NCBI RefSeq assembly: GCF_900209925.1
Contig: NZ_LT907978.1
Span: forward strand, 666,001 to 730,000
Source of the DNA: Anaerobutyricum hallii
GTDB lineage: Bacteria > Bacillota > Clostridia > Lachnospirales > Lachnospiraceae
Direction: 5' to 3'
DNA length: 64,000 nt
In this document: positions 34,014 to 43,250 of the stretch, one piece after another
Position numbering within the stretch: position 1 is the first letter of the stretch
Layout: each line of letters opens with the position of its first letter
Made by a program: the position numbers and the translations under genes
The notes under the pieces: generated by a model
Databases searched by the model: none
What the model was told of the DNA's origin: nothing
What the model saw: the letters and a program-made list of their open reading frames with translations, nothing else

Positions 34014-36119
34014 TTGCTGCAAAAAGGGACTATTTTAGCTGGAAGATATGAAATACTCGAACATATCGGTTCCGGAGGTATGGCAGATGTATACAAAGCC
34101 AGATGCCATAAATTAAACCGTTATGTAGCAATCAAAGTTCTGCGCCGGGAGTATTGTGATAATGAAAGCTTTGTGCGAAAGTTTACAGTGGAAGCGCAGT
34201 CTACAGCCGGATTGATTCATCCTAATATTGTAAATATTTATGATGCCGGGAATGAAGAAGGTATCCATTATATCGTGATGGAACTGGCGGAAGGAATGAC
34301 ATTAAAACGCTATATCAGACGATATGGGCGGTTAAGTGCCAGAGAGACCGTAGATTTCGCGATTCAGATTGCAAGTGGATTGCAGGCTGCACATGAGCAT
34401 CATATTATACACAGAGACATTAAGCCACAAAATATTCTGGTGTCAGACAGTGGAACGATTAAAGTTACAGACTTTGGAATTGCCAGAGCAGCAACAGGAG
34501 ATGATACGATTTCATCAAGTGCGATGGGATCGGTACGTTATCTTTCACCGGAACAGGCAAGAGGCGGCTATGCCGATGAAAGAAGTGATATTTATTCTCT
34601 TGGTATCACTATTTATGAGATGGCTACGGGAAAGGTTCCTTTTGATGGGGAAAATACAGTTGCGATCGCATTGATGCATTTGCGGGATGAAATTACTCCG
34701 CCGCGTTGTTATTTCCCGGATATTCCATCCAGTCTGGAAAAAATTATTTTAAAATGTACTATGAAACAGCCGGAACAGCGATATCAGAGTGCAGCAGAAC
34801 TTATTCTTGATCTGCAGAAGGTATTTTTGTCTCCGGACGGTAATTATGTATATGTGGATCCATTAGTAGATGATTCACCGACAATTCAGAGAAATACAGA
34901 AGATATAGAGAAAATTCGTAAATCCCTGACAGGAACAGAAAGAAAAAGAAACGTAGAAGAAAAGAAATCTCAAGTGGAAGAAGAGGGAGAAGAGGAAGAA
35001 GATTATAAAGATGATGCATCCATGAATCCAAAGCTTGAAAAGCTGATTCTTGTAATTACGATAGCCTTCGGTGTTTTAGTTGCCTGTATCGTCTTTTATC
35101 TTGTTGGGAATTCTCTTCATTTATTCCGGACATCTTCTAATAAAGGAACGACACAGGCAGCGGTTGAGACAACAACAGAAGCACCAAAGGAGGCAACGAC
35201 TGAATCAAAGCCAGAGGATACAAAATATACAAAGATGCCAAATCTGATCGGACTTACGAAAAATGCGGCCGAAGATGAGATGAAAGCGCTGGGATTAAAA
35301 GCAGACTTTGCGTATGAAGACGGAAGCAGCAGTGCAGACAGTGATCTTATCGTAAAAAAACAACAGTATAATAAAGATGATGCGGTTGCAATTGGTTCTA
35401 CAGTAAAGATTACACTTGGTAAGAAAGATTCAGCAGATGCGACAACAACTGCAGAAAAAGTGGAAGTACCGGCTATGGTGAATTATACAGAGAAAAAGGC
35501 CGAAAAAGAATTAACGAAGGCTGGACTCAAAGTAAAGAAAGCATATGCGACAAGCGATACCGTAAAGGAAGGTTATGTGATCAAACAGAGTCCAAAAGGC
35601 GGAACCATCGTTAATAAAGGATTTGCTGTAACGATTACGATCAGTAAAGGTGTAGGAAAGACAACCGTACCGTCGCTGATCGGTGTCTCACAAAGTGTTG
35701 CAGAAAGAGAGCTGAATCAGGTTGGATTAAAGCTTGGTACAGTAAGCTATGACTATAGTGGAGAAGTTGGCGTAGGCGATGTTATTTCTCAGGGAATTGA
35801 GTCAGGAACATCGGTAGATAAAGGAACAAAAGTATCGGTTGTCCTAAGCCTTGGAGAACAGGAAAGTTATCGTTACGAAGGAAGCGTAAATATTGAAGAA
35901 CAGCCATTTGATGAGGGGGCTTCCGGAAGTATAAAGCTTGTGTTAAAGCAGGATTCCTGGGAAAGTACCATTTATTCAAAGAGTAGTGTAAGCAATGATG
36001 ATTTTCCGCTAAACATTACATTTGAGGGAGACAGAGAAGGTGGCGGAACTGTAATTATGTATGTAAATGGCAAACAATATAACACATATAGTGTAAATTT
36101 AAGTGCGATTTCAGATTAG
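34014..36119 (+). CDS. prkC: PASTA-domain Ser/Thr protein kinase
   Basis: This 701-residue receptor kinase senses peptidoglycan fragments or lipid II and phosphorylates cell-wall, translation and germination targets. The cytosolic kinase domain (about residues 8-270) has GSGGMADVYKAR, VAIKVL, HRDIKPQNIL and DFGIARA. A charged linker, one membrane helix (LEKLILVITIAFGVLVACIV), then three PASTA repeats (starting near KMPNLIGLTKNAAED, VPAMVNYTEKKAEKE and VPSLIGVSQSVAERE) and a further C-terminal domain follow. The TTG at 34014 is 8 bases after GGAGG (34001-34005) and is preferred over GTG 34005, which overlaps that site. Confidence 0.95.
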   Translation: MLQKGTILAGRYEILEHIGSGGMADVYKARCHKLNRYVAIKVLRREYCDNESFVRKFTVEAQSTAGLIHPNIVNIYDAGNEEGIHYIVMELAEGMTLKRYIRRYGRLSARETVDFAIQIASGLQAAHEHHIIHRDIKPQNILVSDSGTIKVTDFGIARAATGDDTISSSAMGSVRYLSPEQARGGYADERSDIYSLGITIYEMATGKVPFDGENTVAIALMHLRDEITPPRCYFPDIPSSLEKIILKCTMKQPEQRYQSAAELILDLQKVFLSPDGNYVYVDPLVDDSPTIQRNTEDIEKIRKSLTGTERKRNVEEKKSQVEEEGEEEEDYKDDASMNPKLEKLILVITIAFGVLVACIVFYLVGNSLHLFRTSSNKGTTQAAVETTTEAPKEATTESKPEDTKYTKMPNLIGLTKNAAEDEMKALGLKADFAYEDGSSSADSDLIVKKQQYNKDDAVAIGSTVKITLGKKDSADATTTAEKVEVPAMVNYTEKKAEKELTKAGLKVKKAYATSDTVKEGYVIKQSPKGGTIVNKGFAVTITISKGVGKTTVPSLIGVSQSVAERELNQVGLKLGTVSYDYSGEVGVGDVISQGIESGTSVDKGTKVSVVLSLGEQESYRYEGSVNIEEQPFDEGASGSIKLVLKQDSWESTIYSKSSVSNDDFPLNITFEGDREGGGTVIMYVNGKQYNTYSVNLSAISD

Positions 36120-36146
36120 AAGCTTGCATATTTTATGGAGGAAAGA

Positions 36147-37025
36147 ATGACAGGAAAGATTATGAAAGGAATCGGAGGATTCTATTATGTATATGTAGAA
36201 CAGCAAGGGCTTTATGAATGTCGTGCAAGAGGCATTTTCCGCAATAAAAAGATGAAACCGAATGTTGGTGACGTTGTAGATATTGATGTTTTATCTGAAG
36301 AAGAAAAAACAGGGAACCTTGTAAAGATTCATAAAAGAAAGAATCAGTTGATTCGTCCGATGGCATCGAATGTGGATCAGGCGCTTGTCATTTTCTCTAT
36401 TCATGAACCAGAACCGAACTTTCATTTGCTGAATCGCTTTTTAATCACAATGGAGCAACAGGAGATACCGGTAATTATCTGTTTTAATAAGACAGACCTC
36501 TCTACAGAACAGCAGCAGGAACAGTTAAGAAAAGATTATGAAAACAGCGGCTGTATCGTCGTGTTTCAGGCAGCAGCAAAAGGCGAGGGGATTACCCAGG
36601 TAGAAGAGCTTCTGCGAGGAAAGACAACCATTATGGCAGGACCCTCCGGAGTCGGAAAGTCATCTACTTTAAATTGCATCAGCAAGGACAGGCAGATGGA
36701 GACAGGGGAAGTCAGTGAGAAGATCAAAAGAGGAAAGCATACGACAAGACATTCAGAATTAATTTATATTGGAGAAGATACCTACCTGATGGACACACCG
36801 GGCTTTAGTTCTCTTTTCCTTGAAAATATTGAAAAAGAAGATTTGAAGTATTATTTTCCTGAATTTACACCTTATGAAAATACATGCAAGTTTAACGGAT
36901 GCTGTCATATTCATGAACCTGGATGTGAAGTAAAAAAAGCATTAGAAGAAGGAAAAATCAGCAAAATGCGTTATGATGATTACTGTATGTTTTATGAGGA
37001 ACTGGCACAGCAGAAGAAATGGTAA
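36147..37025 (+). CDS. rsgA: Ribosome small-subunit-dependent GTPase A
   Basis: This 292-residue circularly permuted GTPase assists late 30S maturation. It has an OB fold, then CFNKTDLS (G4), GPSGVGKSST (G1) and DTPGFSS (G3), and a zinc site CKFNGCCHIHEPGC. The ATG at 36147 follows GGAGG; ATG 36135 overlaps that site. rpe, often between rsgA and thiN in Firmicutes, is absent. Confidence 0.95.
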   Translation: MTGKIMKGIGGFYYVYVEQQGLYECRARGIFRNKKMKPNVGDVVDIDVLSEEEKTGNLVKIHKRKNQLIRPMASNVDQALVIFSIHEPEPNFHLLNRFLITMEQQEIPVIICFNKTDLSTEQQQEQLRKDYENSGCIVVFQAAAKGEGITQVEELLRGKTTIMAGPSGVGKSSTLNCISKDRQMETGEVSEKIKRGKHTTRHSELIYIGEDTYLMDTPGFSSLFLENIEKEDLKYYFPEFTPYENTCKFNGCCHIHEPGCEVKKALEEGKISKMRYDDYCMFYEELAQQKKW

Positions 37026-37149
37026 TGAATTAGTAATGAATTAATGAATGATTCCTATCTATCAATATGAATTTCAAAGAAGAGGAAAACAGTGACTCTG
37101 TAAGAACAGAAAGTCAGAAAGATAGAAAGTCAGAAAGGAATATCGAGGA

Positions 37150-37839
37150 ATGCAGAAAAAGAAGAGTATTTTAATTGTAAGTGGCGGAAGCATAGATGTG
37201 GATTTTGCCAAAGAATATTTAAGAGAAAGACAGTATGACCATATTGTTGCAGCAGACTCTGGTCTTGCACACTGCAAAGAGATTGGAATAGAACCAACAG
37301 ATATCCTTGGAGACTTTGACAGCCTTAGAAATTTAGAATTGTTAGAATACTACAGACAAAAAGGAATACCATTACGTGAATTTCCAACACGAAAAGATTA
37401 TACCGATACACATCTTGCAGTGAAGTATGCAATAGACCTAAAAGCAGAAGAAGTAACCATTTTAGGAGCAACGGGAACGAGATATGATCATACACTTGCC
37501 AATATCAGTCTGCTGGCATTATTACGTGATGAAGGAATCGACGCACAGATTGTTGATGCCCATAACGAAATAGAAATCCTTCGTGGTCCGGCCGAGAAAA
37601 AATATAAGAAAAAATATCATCGGAAAGGCAGCGAAACAGAGCAAAAGAAAGAATACTTCTCTATTATTGCATTTTCACCAGAGGTAACAGGCATTGATGA
37701 AGAGGGATTTTCTTATCCTTTACATCAGGCAGCCCTTTATAACAAAGAAAGCATCGGTGTCAGCAACGAAATTGTGGAGAAGGAAGCTACTTTACGATTA
37801 CAAAGTGGATATCTTATCGTTATGAGAACAACAGATTAG
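37150..37839 (+). CDS. thiN: Thiamine diphosphokinase
   Basis: This 229-residue enzyme phosphorylates thiamine to thiamine diphosphate. ADSGLAHCKEIGIEPTDILGDFDS, FPTRKDYTDTHLA and ILGATGTRYDHTLANI are the family motifs. The 124-base gap after rsgA contains a direct repeat of AGAAAGTCAGAAAG (from 37108) just ahead of its ribosome-binding site. No TPP riboswitch is seen. Confidence 0.93.
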   Translation: MQKKKSILIVSGGSIDVDFAKEYLRERQYDHIVAADSGLAHCKEIGIEPTDILGDFDSLRNLELLEYYRQKGIPLREFPTRKDYTDTHLAVKYAIDLKAEEVTILGATGTRYDHTLANISLLALLRDEGIDAQIVDAHNEIEILRGPAEKKYKKKYHRKGSETEQKKEYFSIIAFSPEVTGIDEEGFSYPLHQAALYNKESIGVSNEIVEKEATLRLQSGYLIVMRTTD

Positions 37840-37860
37840 AAAAGACAGTGTAAAAAGGCG

Positions 37861-37888
37861 TTGTTTTTAGAAAAAATTGTGCTATAAT
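37861..37888 (+). promoter_or_regulatory. Probable sigma-A promoter of the LRR protein gene
   Basis: TTGTTT (37861-37866) and TATAAT (37883-37888) are 16 bases apart, 53 bases ahead of the ATG at 37941. Confidence 0.6.
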
Positions 37889-37940
37889 AACCCCTGTGAA
37901 AGTTTTGAAAGTACATGATATTTACAGGAGGAAAAAAATA

Positions 37941-38981
37941 ATGAAAAAACAACTAAAAGCAATTTCTGCCTGTCTGCTGTCTGCATTACTTGCAACAACA
38001 GCTTTCCCTTTTTCCAAAGTAGAGGCAAAGTCAAAATGGGTTGAGATCAATGGAGTCAATTACGAAATAAACCGAATGACAGGTGAATGTGAAGCCAGTC
38101 TGAATGTAACACAGGGAAAGAGCGAGGTAACAATTCCAAATAAAGTTTCCTATCAGGGAGATACTTATAAAGTAACTTTCTTTAGCTGGGATGACTGGGA
38201 GCAGGACTGGAAAGAAGAGACAAGTCGTACATATAAACCAGCAGCCGGTTCTTATCAGGCCGTACTTGAAAAGATCACTATTGCAAAAGGCGTTCGTGTT
38301 TCTGAACCAGCATGCCACTATCAGAAGCTTAAAACAATTATTTTTGAAGACCCGGCAGGAGTTTCCGGAACAGAATTTTATGATTGTCCACAGCTTCAGA
38401 GCCTCTACATTCCTAAAAAAGTAAAATACTGGCCAACGGTGAGAAAGTGCCCAAAAGTAAAGATTACAGCATCTTCTGCTAATCCGTATTTAAAAGTAAT
38501 CAATAATGACATTTACTCAAAGAATGGAAAAGTTCTTTATAGTGTAGCAAGCACAAAAACAAAGTATAAAGTAAAGAAGTCTGTAAAAGAAATAGAAGAT
38601 GGTGCTTTTTACAAAAATGACAGCATTAAGAGTATTTATCTTCCGGATTCTATAAAAGAAATCGGAGAAGAAGCGTTTGGAGACATGGAGAACCTCCAGT
38701 CAATCCGCTTTAGCAGATCAATCAGTGAATTAGACTATGCAATGTTTAATAAGTGTAAAAAGTTAAAAACAGTCAAGCTTCCAAAAAGAATTCAGACGAT
38801 TCGCGGAAACTTTGGAGGAAAGAAAAACTGCTATCTTAAAAAAATATATATCAATGCGGTAAATTTAAAGAAGAGTAATTTAAAAAGTCTTCCGAAAAAA
38901 TGCAAAGTATATGTAAAGAGTAAAAATGTAAAAAATCAGGTCAAAAAAGCTGGATTTAAAGGAAAAGTGATAATCCGGTAA
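37941..38981 (+). CDS. Secreted BspA-type leucine-rich repeat protein
   Basis: This 346-residue protein has a signal peptide (MKKQLKAISACLLSALLATT, cut probably near VEAKS) followed by LRR_5/BspA-like repeats (KEIEDGAFYKNDSIKSIYLP, KEIGEEAFGDMENLQSIRF). It has no sortase or membrane anchor, so it is likely released or held by its strongly basic C-terminus. BspA-like proteins often bind host or bacterial surfaces. AGGAGG precedes the ATG at 37941. It is a single gene with its own terminator. Confidence 0.85.
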   Translation: MKKQLKAISACLLSALLATTAFPFSKVEAKSKWVEINGVNYEINRMTGECEASLNVTQGKSEVTIPNKVSYQGDTYKVTFFSWDDWEQDWKEETSRTYKPAAGSYQAVLEKITIAKGVRVSEPACHYQKLKTIIFEDPAGVSGTEFYDCPQLQSLYIPKKVKYWPTVRKCPKVKITASSANPYLKVINNDIYSKNGKVLYSVASTKTKYKVKKSVKEIEDGAFYKNDSIKSIYLPDSIKEIGEEAFGDMENLQSIRFSRSISELDYAMFNKCKKLKTVKLPKRIQTIRGNFGGKKNCYLKKIYINAVNLKKSNLKSLPKKCKVYVKSKNVKNQVKKAGFKGKVIIR

Positions 38982-38991
38982 AGAAAAGAGA

Positions 38992-39040
38992 AAAGGAAAT
39001 CTTACTTAGGTATTTGTCCAAGTAAGATTTCCTTTTTTTA
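38992..39040. terminator. Terminator between LRR gene and ychF
   Basis: AAAGGAAATCTTACTT (38992-39007) pairs perfectly with AAGTAAGATTTCCTTT and ends in T7. Flanking A and T runs suit convergent use. Confidence 0.9.
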
Positions 39041-39071
39041 TTTTTAATGCTGTTTTGACCCTGTTATCATT

Positions 39072-40169
39072 TTATACATTAAATTTAAATAATACAACGT
39101 CTCCGTCTTGCATGACATATTCTTTTCCCTCAGAACGTACAAGACCCTTTTCTCTTGCAGCAGTCATGCTTCCATTTTCAATTAAATCCTGATAACTGAT
39201 AACATCAGCTTTGATAAATCCACGTTCAAAATCAGAATGGATTTTTCCGGCTGCCTGTGGAGCTTTTGTGCCACGAGTGATTGTCCATGCCTTTGATTCG
39301 ATCGGACCGGCAGTAAGATAAGAGATAAGACCAAGCAGAGAATAGCTTGCTTTGATGAGCTTTTCAAGTCCAGACTCTTTTAAGCCGAGATCTTCAAGGA
39401 ACATTGCTTTTTCATCATCGTCAAGTTCTGCGATCTCCTGCTCGATCTGAGCGCATACAACAAATACTTCTGCTTCACAGCCCTTCGCATATTCTCTGAC
39501 TTTTTGTACAAAAGGATTTTCTGCACCATCATCTGCCAGGTCATCTTCAGAAACGTTAGCCGCAAAGATAACAGGTTTATCTGTAAGAAGATTACATTCG
39601 CTTAATAATGCCTGCTCGTCCTCATCTTCAGTAACAAATGTTTTAGCAAGCTGTCCATCTTCAAGATGTGCTTTTACTTTCTTTAAAAATTCTACTTCTG
39701 CAGCAATCTTCTTATCATTATGAGCTGCTCGTGCGGACTTGGAAATACGGCGGTCTAATACTTCGATATCAGAGAAAATCAACTCAAAGTTAATTGTTTC
39801 GATATCACGAAGAGGATCGACACTTCCATCAACATGAATAACATTACTGTCTTCAAAACAACGTACCACATGAACGATCGCATCTACTTCACGAATATTT
39901 GCAAGGAACTGGTTTCCAAGACCCTCTCCTTTAGAAGCACCTTTTACAAGTCCGGCGATATCAACAAATTCAATTGTAGCCGGAACAATCTTTGCAGAAT
40001 CATACATATCAGACAGTACTTTAAGACGCTGATCCGGAACGGCAACAATACCAATATTCGGATCTATAGTACAGAATGGATAATTGGCAGACTCTGCTCC
40101 AGCCTTTGTCAGAGAGTTAAATAATGTACTCTTTCCAACGTTAGGAAGGCCAACAATACCTAATTTCAT
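39072..40169 (-). CDS. ychF: Redox-regulated ATPase YchF (OLA1 family)
   Basis: This 365-residue Obg-family protein prefers ATP. P-loop [15 protein letters not shown] opens the protein, [14 protein letters not shown] is switch II, and the NKxD position reads NVSE, the signature of ATP specificity. The C-terminus is a TGS-like domain ([16 protein letters not shown]). The minus-strand leader contains a family B palindrome at 40193-40317. Confidence 0.96.
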   Translation of the reverse strand: MKLGIVGLPNVGKSTLFNSLTKAGAESANYPFCTIDPNIGIVAVPDQRLKVLSDMYDSAKIVPATIEFVDIAGLVKGASKGEGLGNQFLANIREVDAIVHVVRCFEDSNVIHVDGSVDPLRDIETINFELIFSDIEVLDRRISKSARAAHNDKKIAAEVEFLKKVKAHLEDGQLAKTFVTEDEDEQALLSECNLLTDKPVIFAANVSEDDLADDGAENPFVQKVREYAKGCEAEVFVVCAQIEQEIAELDDDEKAMFLEDLGLKESGLEKLIKASYSLLGLISYLTAGPIESKAWTITRGTKAPQAAGKIHSDFERGFIKADVISYQDLIENGSMTAAREKGLVRSEGKEYVMQDGDVVLFKFNV

Positions 40170-40192
40170 AAAAATTCCTCCTATGTTGTTTT

Positions 40193-40317
40193 ATGTACTC
40201 CTGTAGCTTTTCCTATTCTCAAATCCCATTAATGTGAGTATTACGTACACATCAAAAATTCTGCCAGTACATTTTAGAAAATCTGGAAATCAAGAATGGA
40301 AGTCTTTAGGAGTACAT
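40193..40317. repeat. Palindrome with GTAC ends, family B copy 3 (enlarged)
   Basis: The ends ATGTACTCCT and AGGAGTACAT are inverted copies 125 bp apart. The inside has GTAGCTTTT against GAAGTCTTT and further GTAC-bearing segments (ACGTACAC, CAGTACAT). It lies 24 bases ahead of the ychF start on the minus strand. The 364-base gap to lgt holds this element, a promoter for lgt, and copy 4. Confidence 0.6.
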
Positions 40318-40429
40318 CTTAAATTCATAATTTCAATCTATTATTCTAACATAGAAAGCAAGAAAAAGACAGAAGTTTTACTATAGAATTCGGTGAAATT
40401 CTTTTTTCCTTTCTCTCCGGTGAATTAAA

Positions 40430-40458
40430 TTGAAAAATTTCTTTGGGAGGGATATAAT
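40430..40458 (+). promoter_or_regulatory. Sigma-A promoter of lgt
   Basis: TTGAAA (40430-40435) and TATAAT (40453-40458) are 17 bases apart. The transcript would begin just before the family B copy at 40471. Confidence 0.75.
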
Positions 40459-40470
40459 AAATAAAATAAT

Positions 40471-40501
40471 ATGTACTCCAAGAAAGACTCCGAGAGTACA
40501 T
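40471..40501. repeat. Short palindrome with GTAC ends, family B copy 4 (internally deleted)
   Basis: ATGTACTC plus CAAG joins directly to AAAGACTCCGAGAGTACAT, the right half of the full element at 43040-43096 read on the opposite strand. It lies at the very start of the predicted lgt transcript. Confidence 0.7.
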
Positions 40502-40533
40502 TAATAAGAACAGGAGGTTAGTGAACGGAAGTT

Positions 40534-41421
40534 ATGCAGTACACAGATATTCGATTTCCGCATCTTGGAATTGTTCTTTCCCATGTGGGAAGATATATCT
40601 CCATAGGGGATTTTCAGATTATGTTTTACGGAATTATCATTGCATGCGGATTTCTTGTCGGTTTGTGGGTGGCGCAACAGGAGGCAAAAAGAACAGGGCA
40701 GAATTCGGAAATTTACATGGATTACCTGCTTGTTATGATGATTCCGGCGATTATTGGTGCAAGAATTTATTATGTTGTATTTTCATGGGATTCTTATAAA
40801 GACAATATTCCGGAGATATTTAATTTAAGACATGGAGGACTTGGAATTGTAGGAGGCGTGGCTATGGCGGTTCTTGTCCTTTTTCTCTTTGCAAAAGCAA
40901 AAAAGCAGAGTGCGCTTTTAATGCTTGATACGCTGACAATGGGACTGCTTATCGGTCAAATTATGGGACGATGGGGAAACTTTTTCAACAGAGAAGCTTT
41001 TGGAGGTTATACCAACGGACCACTTGCTATGCAGATTCCGCTAAAGTATTTTGAACAGTATGGCAGGGTGTCAGAACTTGAGAGTTCAGGAATCCTTAAG
41101 CATCTTGTTACACTTACTGTTCATGGGGAGAAGCTGTCTTATATTCAGGTACATCCTACTTTTCTTTATGAAGGAATGTGGAATCTTCTTCTGTTGCTTT
41201 TTATCTTTATTTATCGGAAACATAAGAAGTTTGATGGAGAACTTTTATGTATTTATCTGATGGGATATGGATTAGGACGTTTCTTTATTGAGGGACTTCG
41301 AGTAGATCAGCTGCTTATCGGTCATACGGGAATAGCAGTTACACAGGTTGTATGTATTTGTATTTTTGTTGGAGGACTGATTGGGATGGTTCTTGGGCAT
41401 AGAAAGAGTAAGGCTTGCTAA
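40534..41421 (+). CDS. lgt: Prolipoprotein diacylglyceryl transferase
   Basis: This 295-residue membrane enzyme attaches diacylglycerol to the lipobox cysteine of lipoproteins. Conserved features are FYGIIIACGFL, the Lgt signature GRWGNFFNREAFGG and HPTFLYEGMWN, within seven membrane segments. The start is dictated by homology (IRFPHLGIVLSHVG), yet the strong AGGAGG (40512-40517) is 16 bases upstream and better spaced for an out-of-frame GTG at 40521. Confidence 0.95.
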   Translation: MQYTDIRFPHLGIVLSHVGRYISIGDFQIMFYGIIIACGFLVGLWVAQQEAKRTGQNSEIYMDYLLVMMIPAIIGARIYYVVFSWDSYKDNIPEIFNLRHGGLGIVGGVAMAVLVLFLFAKAKKQSALLMLDTLTMGLLIGQIMGRWGNFFNREAFGGYTNGPLAMQIPLKYFEQYGRVSELESSGILKHLVTLTVHGEKLSYIQVHPTFLYEGMWNLLLLLFIFIYRKHKKFDGELLCIYLMGYGLGRFFIEGLRVDQLLIGHTGIAVTQVVCICIFVGGLIGMVLGHRKSKAC

Positions 41422-41443
41422 AGTCGCCTGTTTATGCTATAAT
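41415..41443 (+). promoter_or_regulatory. Probable sigma-A promoter of the exporter pair
   Basis: TTGCTA (41415-41420) and TATAAT (41438-41443) are 17 bases apart, at the end of lgt. Confidence 0.6.
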
Positions 41444-41495
41444 TCCTTAGGTTTTTACAAAAAATAAGCAAAAAGCCAATGGGCTGGAGGATGTT

Positions 41496-42278
41496 ATGAA
41501 GCGATTTTGGAAGGATTTAAAGAGTCACTATCGCTACGCCATTTATTCTGCAAAGTCAGAATTAAAATCAGAGGTTGCCAATTCCTACCTGAACTGGATT
41601 TGGTGGGTGTTAGAACCATTCTGCTTTATGCTGATTTATGCGTTTATTTTTGGCGTTGTGTTTAATGCAAGCGAACAGTATTTCCCGGTATTTATCTTCC
41701 TTGGTATTACCGCCTGGGATTTTTTCAACCGATGTCTGACACAGAGTGTAAAGCTTTTAAAGAATAATAAGTCTATTGTAACGAAGGTATATATACCAAA
41801 GTTTATTTTACTCATATCCAAGATGTTTTTTAATGGATATAAGATGCTTTTTTCTTTTGCGATTATCGTGATCATGGTTATTTATTTCAGGATACCGATT
41901 ACGTTGAATGTATTATATGTTATTCCGATATTTATCGTGTTGTTTGTAGTGACATTTGCCTGCATGACACATCTGATGCATTACGGAGTATTTATTCAGG
42001 ACTTAGCGAATGTAACGAATATTGTTCTTCGTATGGTATTTTATTTGACGGGTATTTTTTATAACATTGAGAAAAGATTACCTGCGAAATATACAGGAAT
42101 CCTGATGAAAGGAAATCCGATGGCACTTGTGTTAAGTGGTATTAGAAAGTGCATTTTATATGGTCAGGCACCGGATGTGAAGTGGCTTTTTATATGGTTT
42201 ATTATCGGTATAATTGTTGCTGCGTTGGGAATTCGTAAGATTTATAAGAACGAAAACAGCTATGTAAAGGTGATTTAA
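41496..42278 (+). CDS. ABC-2 type polysaccharide/teichoic acid export permease
   Basis: This 260-residue protein of six membrane segments resembles TagG/Wzm permeases: SEVANSYLNWIWWVLEPFCFMLIYAFIFGVVF near the N-terminus and GNPMALVLSGIRKCILYGQ near the end. With the next gene it would export a lipid-linked glycopolymer. No polymer synthesis genes lie in the window. The start and stop overlap pattern (last base shared with the ATPase ATG) indicates coupling. Confidence 0.85.
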   Translation: MKRFWKDLKSHYRYAIYSAKSELKSEVANSYLNWIWWVLEPFCFMLIYAFIFGVVFNASEQYFPVFIFLGITAWDFFNRCLTQSVKLLKNNKSIVTKVYIPKFILLISKMFFNGYKMLFSFAIIVIMVIYFRIPITLNVLYVIPIFIVLFVVTFACMTHLMHYGVFIQDLANVTNIVLRMVFYLTGIFYNIEKRLPAKYTGILMKGNPMALVLSGIRKCILYGQAPDVKWLFIWFIIGIIVAALGIRKIYKNENSYVKVI

Positions 42279-43015
42279 TGGAAGAGAATAGAAACAGTGC
42301 AATTAGCGTAAGAAATGTATGCATTGATTATAAGAGTTTAAAGACAGGTTCAATTAAAGAAAATCTGTTCAAAATAAAAAAAGTTGAGCAGGAAATATTC
42401 CATGCAGTAAGAAATGTTTCTTTTGAAGTTCCGGAAGGACAGATTCTTGGAATTACCGGAAAGAACGGTAGCGGAAAGTCAACGATGCTCCGGGCGATTG
42501 CCGGAATCTTTTCGGCAGACAGTGGAGAGATTGATCTTCATGGACATACCATTTCCCTTCTGTCAATCGGTGTTGGTTTTAAAAATGAACTGTCAGGAAG
42601 AGAGAATATTATTTTATCTGGTATGCTCCTTGGATTCTCAAGAGACTTCATTATGGAGAAGATGCCGGAAATCATAGAATTTGCTGGAATTGGCAACTTT
42701 ATTGATATGCCGGTAAAAACATATTCAAGTGGTATGTATTCTAAGCTTGCTTTCTCAATTACAGCGATTCTTGAAACAGAGATTATGCTTATTGATGAGG
42801 TGCTTAGTGTAGGTGACCAGAAGTTTAAGAAGAAGAGTTATAATAAGATGAAGGAGCTGATCTCTAAAAGAGACCGTACGGTAGTTATTGTTTCACACAG
42901 TATGTCTACGTTAGAAGATTTATGTGACCAGATTATCTGGATGCATGATGGAGAAATCGTAATGTATGATAAACCGGAGATTGTACTTCCTGTTTATACA
43001 GATTTCATGAGATAA
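42278..43015 (+). CDS. ABC-type polysaccharide/teichoic acid export ATPase
   Basis: This 245-residue TagH/Wzt-like ATPase is intact: Walker A GKNGSGKSTMLR (about residue 62), the signature YSSGMYSKLAFS, Walker B IMLIDEVLSVGD and switch His VSHSM. There is no C-terminal substrate-binding extension like that of Wzt. It forms an operon with the permease. Confidence 0.88.
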   Translation: MEENRNSAISVRNVCIDYKSLKTGSIKENLFKIKKVEQEIFHAVRNVSFEVPEGQILGITGKNGSGKSTMLRAIAGIFSADSGEIDLHGHTISLLSIGVGFKNELSGRENIILSGMLLGFSRDFIMEKMPEIIEFAGIGNFIDMPVKTYSSGMYSKLAFSITAILETEIMLIDEVLSVGDQKFKKKSYNKMKELISKRDRTVVIVSHSMSTLEDLCDQIIWMHDGEIVMYDKPEIVLPVYTDFMR

Positions 43016-43039
43016 GTTAAATGTTATAAGAATAAATAA

Positions 43040-43096
43040 ATGTACTCTCGGAGTCTTTTTCACAAAATCAAGTACAAAAAGATTCCGAGAGTACAT
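43040..43096. repeat. Short palindrome with GTAC ends, family B copy 5 (full length)
   Basis: This is the best-preserved copy. ATGTACTCTCGGAGTCTTTT pairs with AAAAGATTCCGAGAGTACAT with one mismatch, around a 17-base loop holding AATCAAGTAC. It lies after the exporter operon and about 150 bases ahead of rsmH, so it might act as a terminator or as a leader element. Confidence 0.75.
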
Positions 43097-43250
43097 ATAA
43101 CAGAAAAAGGGGAACGGTTGTTTTTTGATAGACAATCGTTCTTTTTCTTTAGAATTTTGCAGGTAAAACATTGAAAATAACACTATATTTATATTGCATT
43201 ACAGACATTGATGATATAAAATAAAATTTAAATGGGATACGGAGGTAAAA

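Noticed and set aside
37108-37138. Direct repeat AGAAAGTCAGAAAG ahead of thiN as a riboswitch or regulatory array
   Set aside because: Two copies only, no TPP-riboswitch sequence, and purine-rich sequence of this sort is common near ribosome-binding sites here.
40521-40799. GTG-started frame of 92 codons overlapping lgt, with a well-placed AGGAGG
   Set aside because: The product is an out-of-frame copy of lgt with no protein-like features; lgt itself is certain. Only the spacing oddity is kept as a note.
42278-43015. Second possibly disabled ABC ATPase
   Set aside because: Walker A, signature, Walker B and switch His are all intact, so it is an ordinary exporter ATPase.
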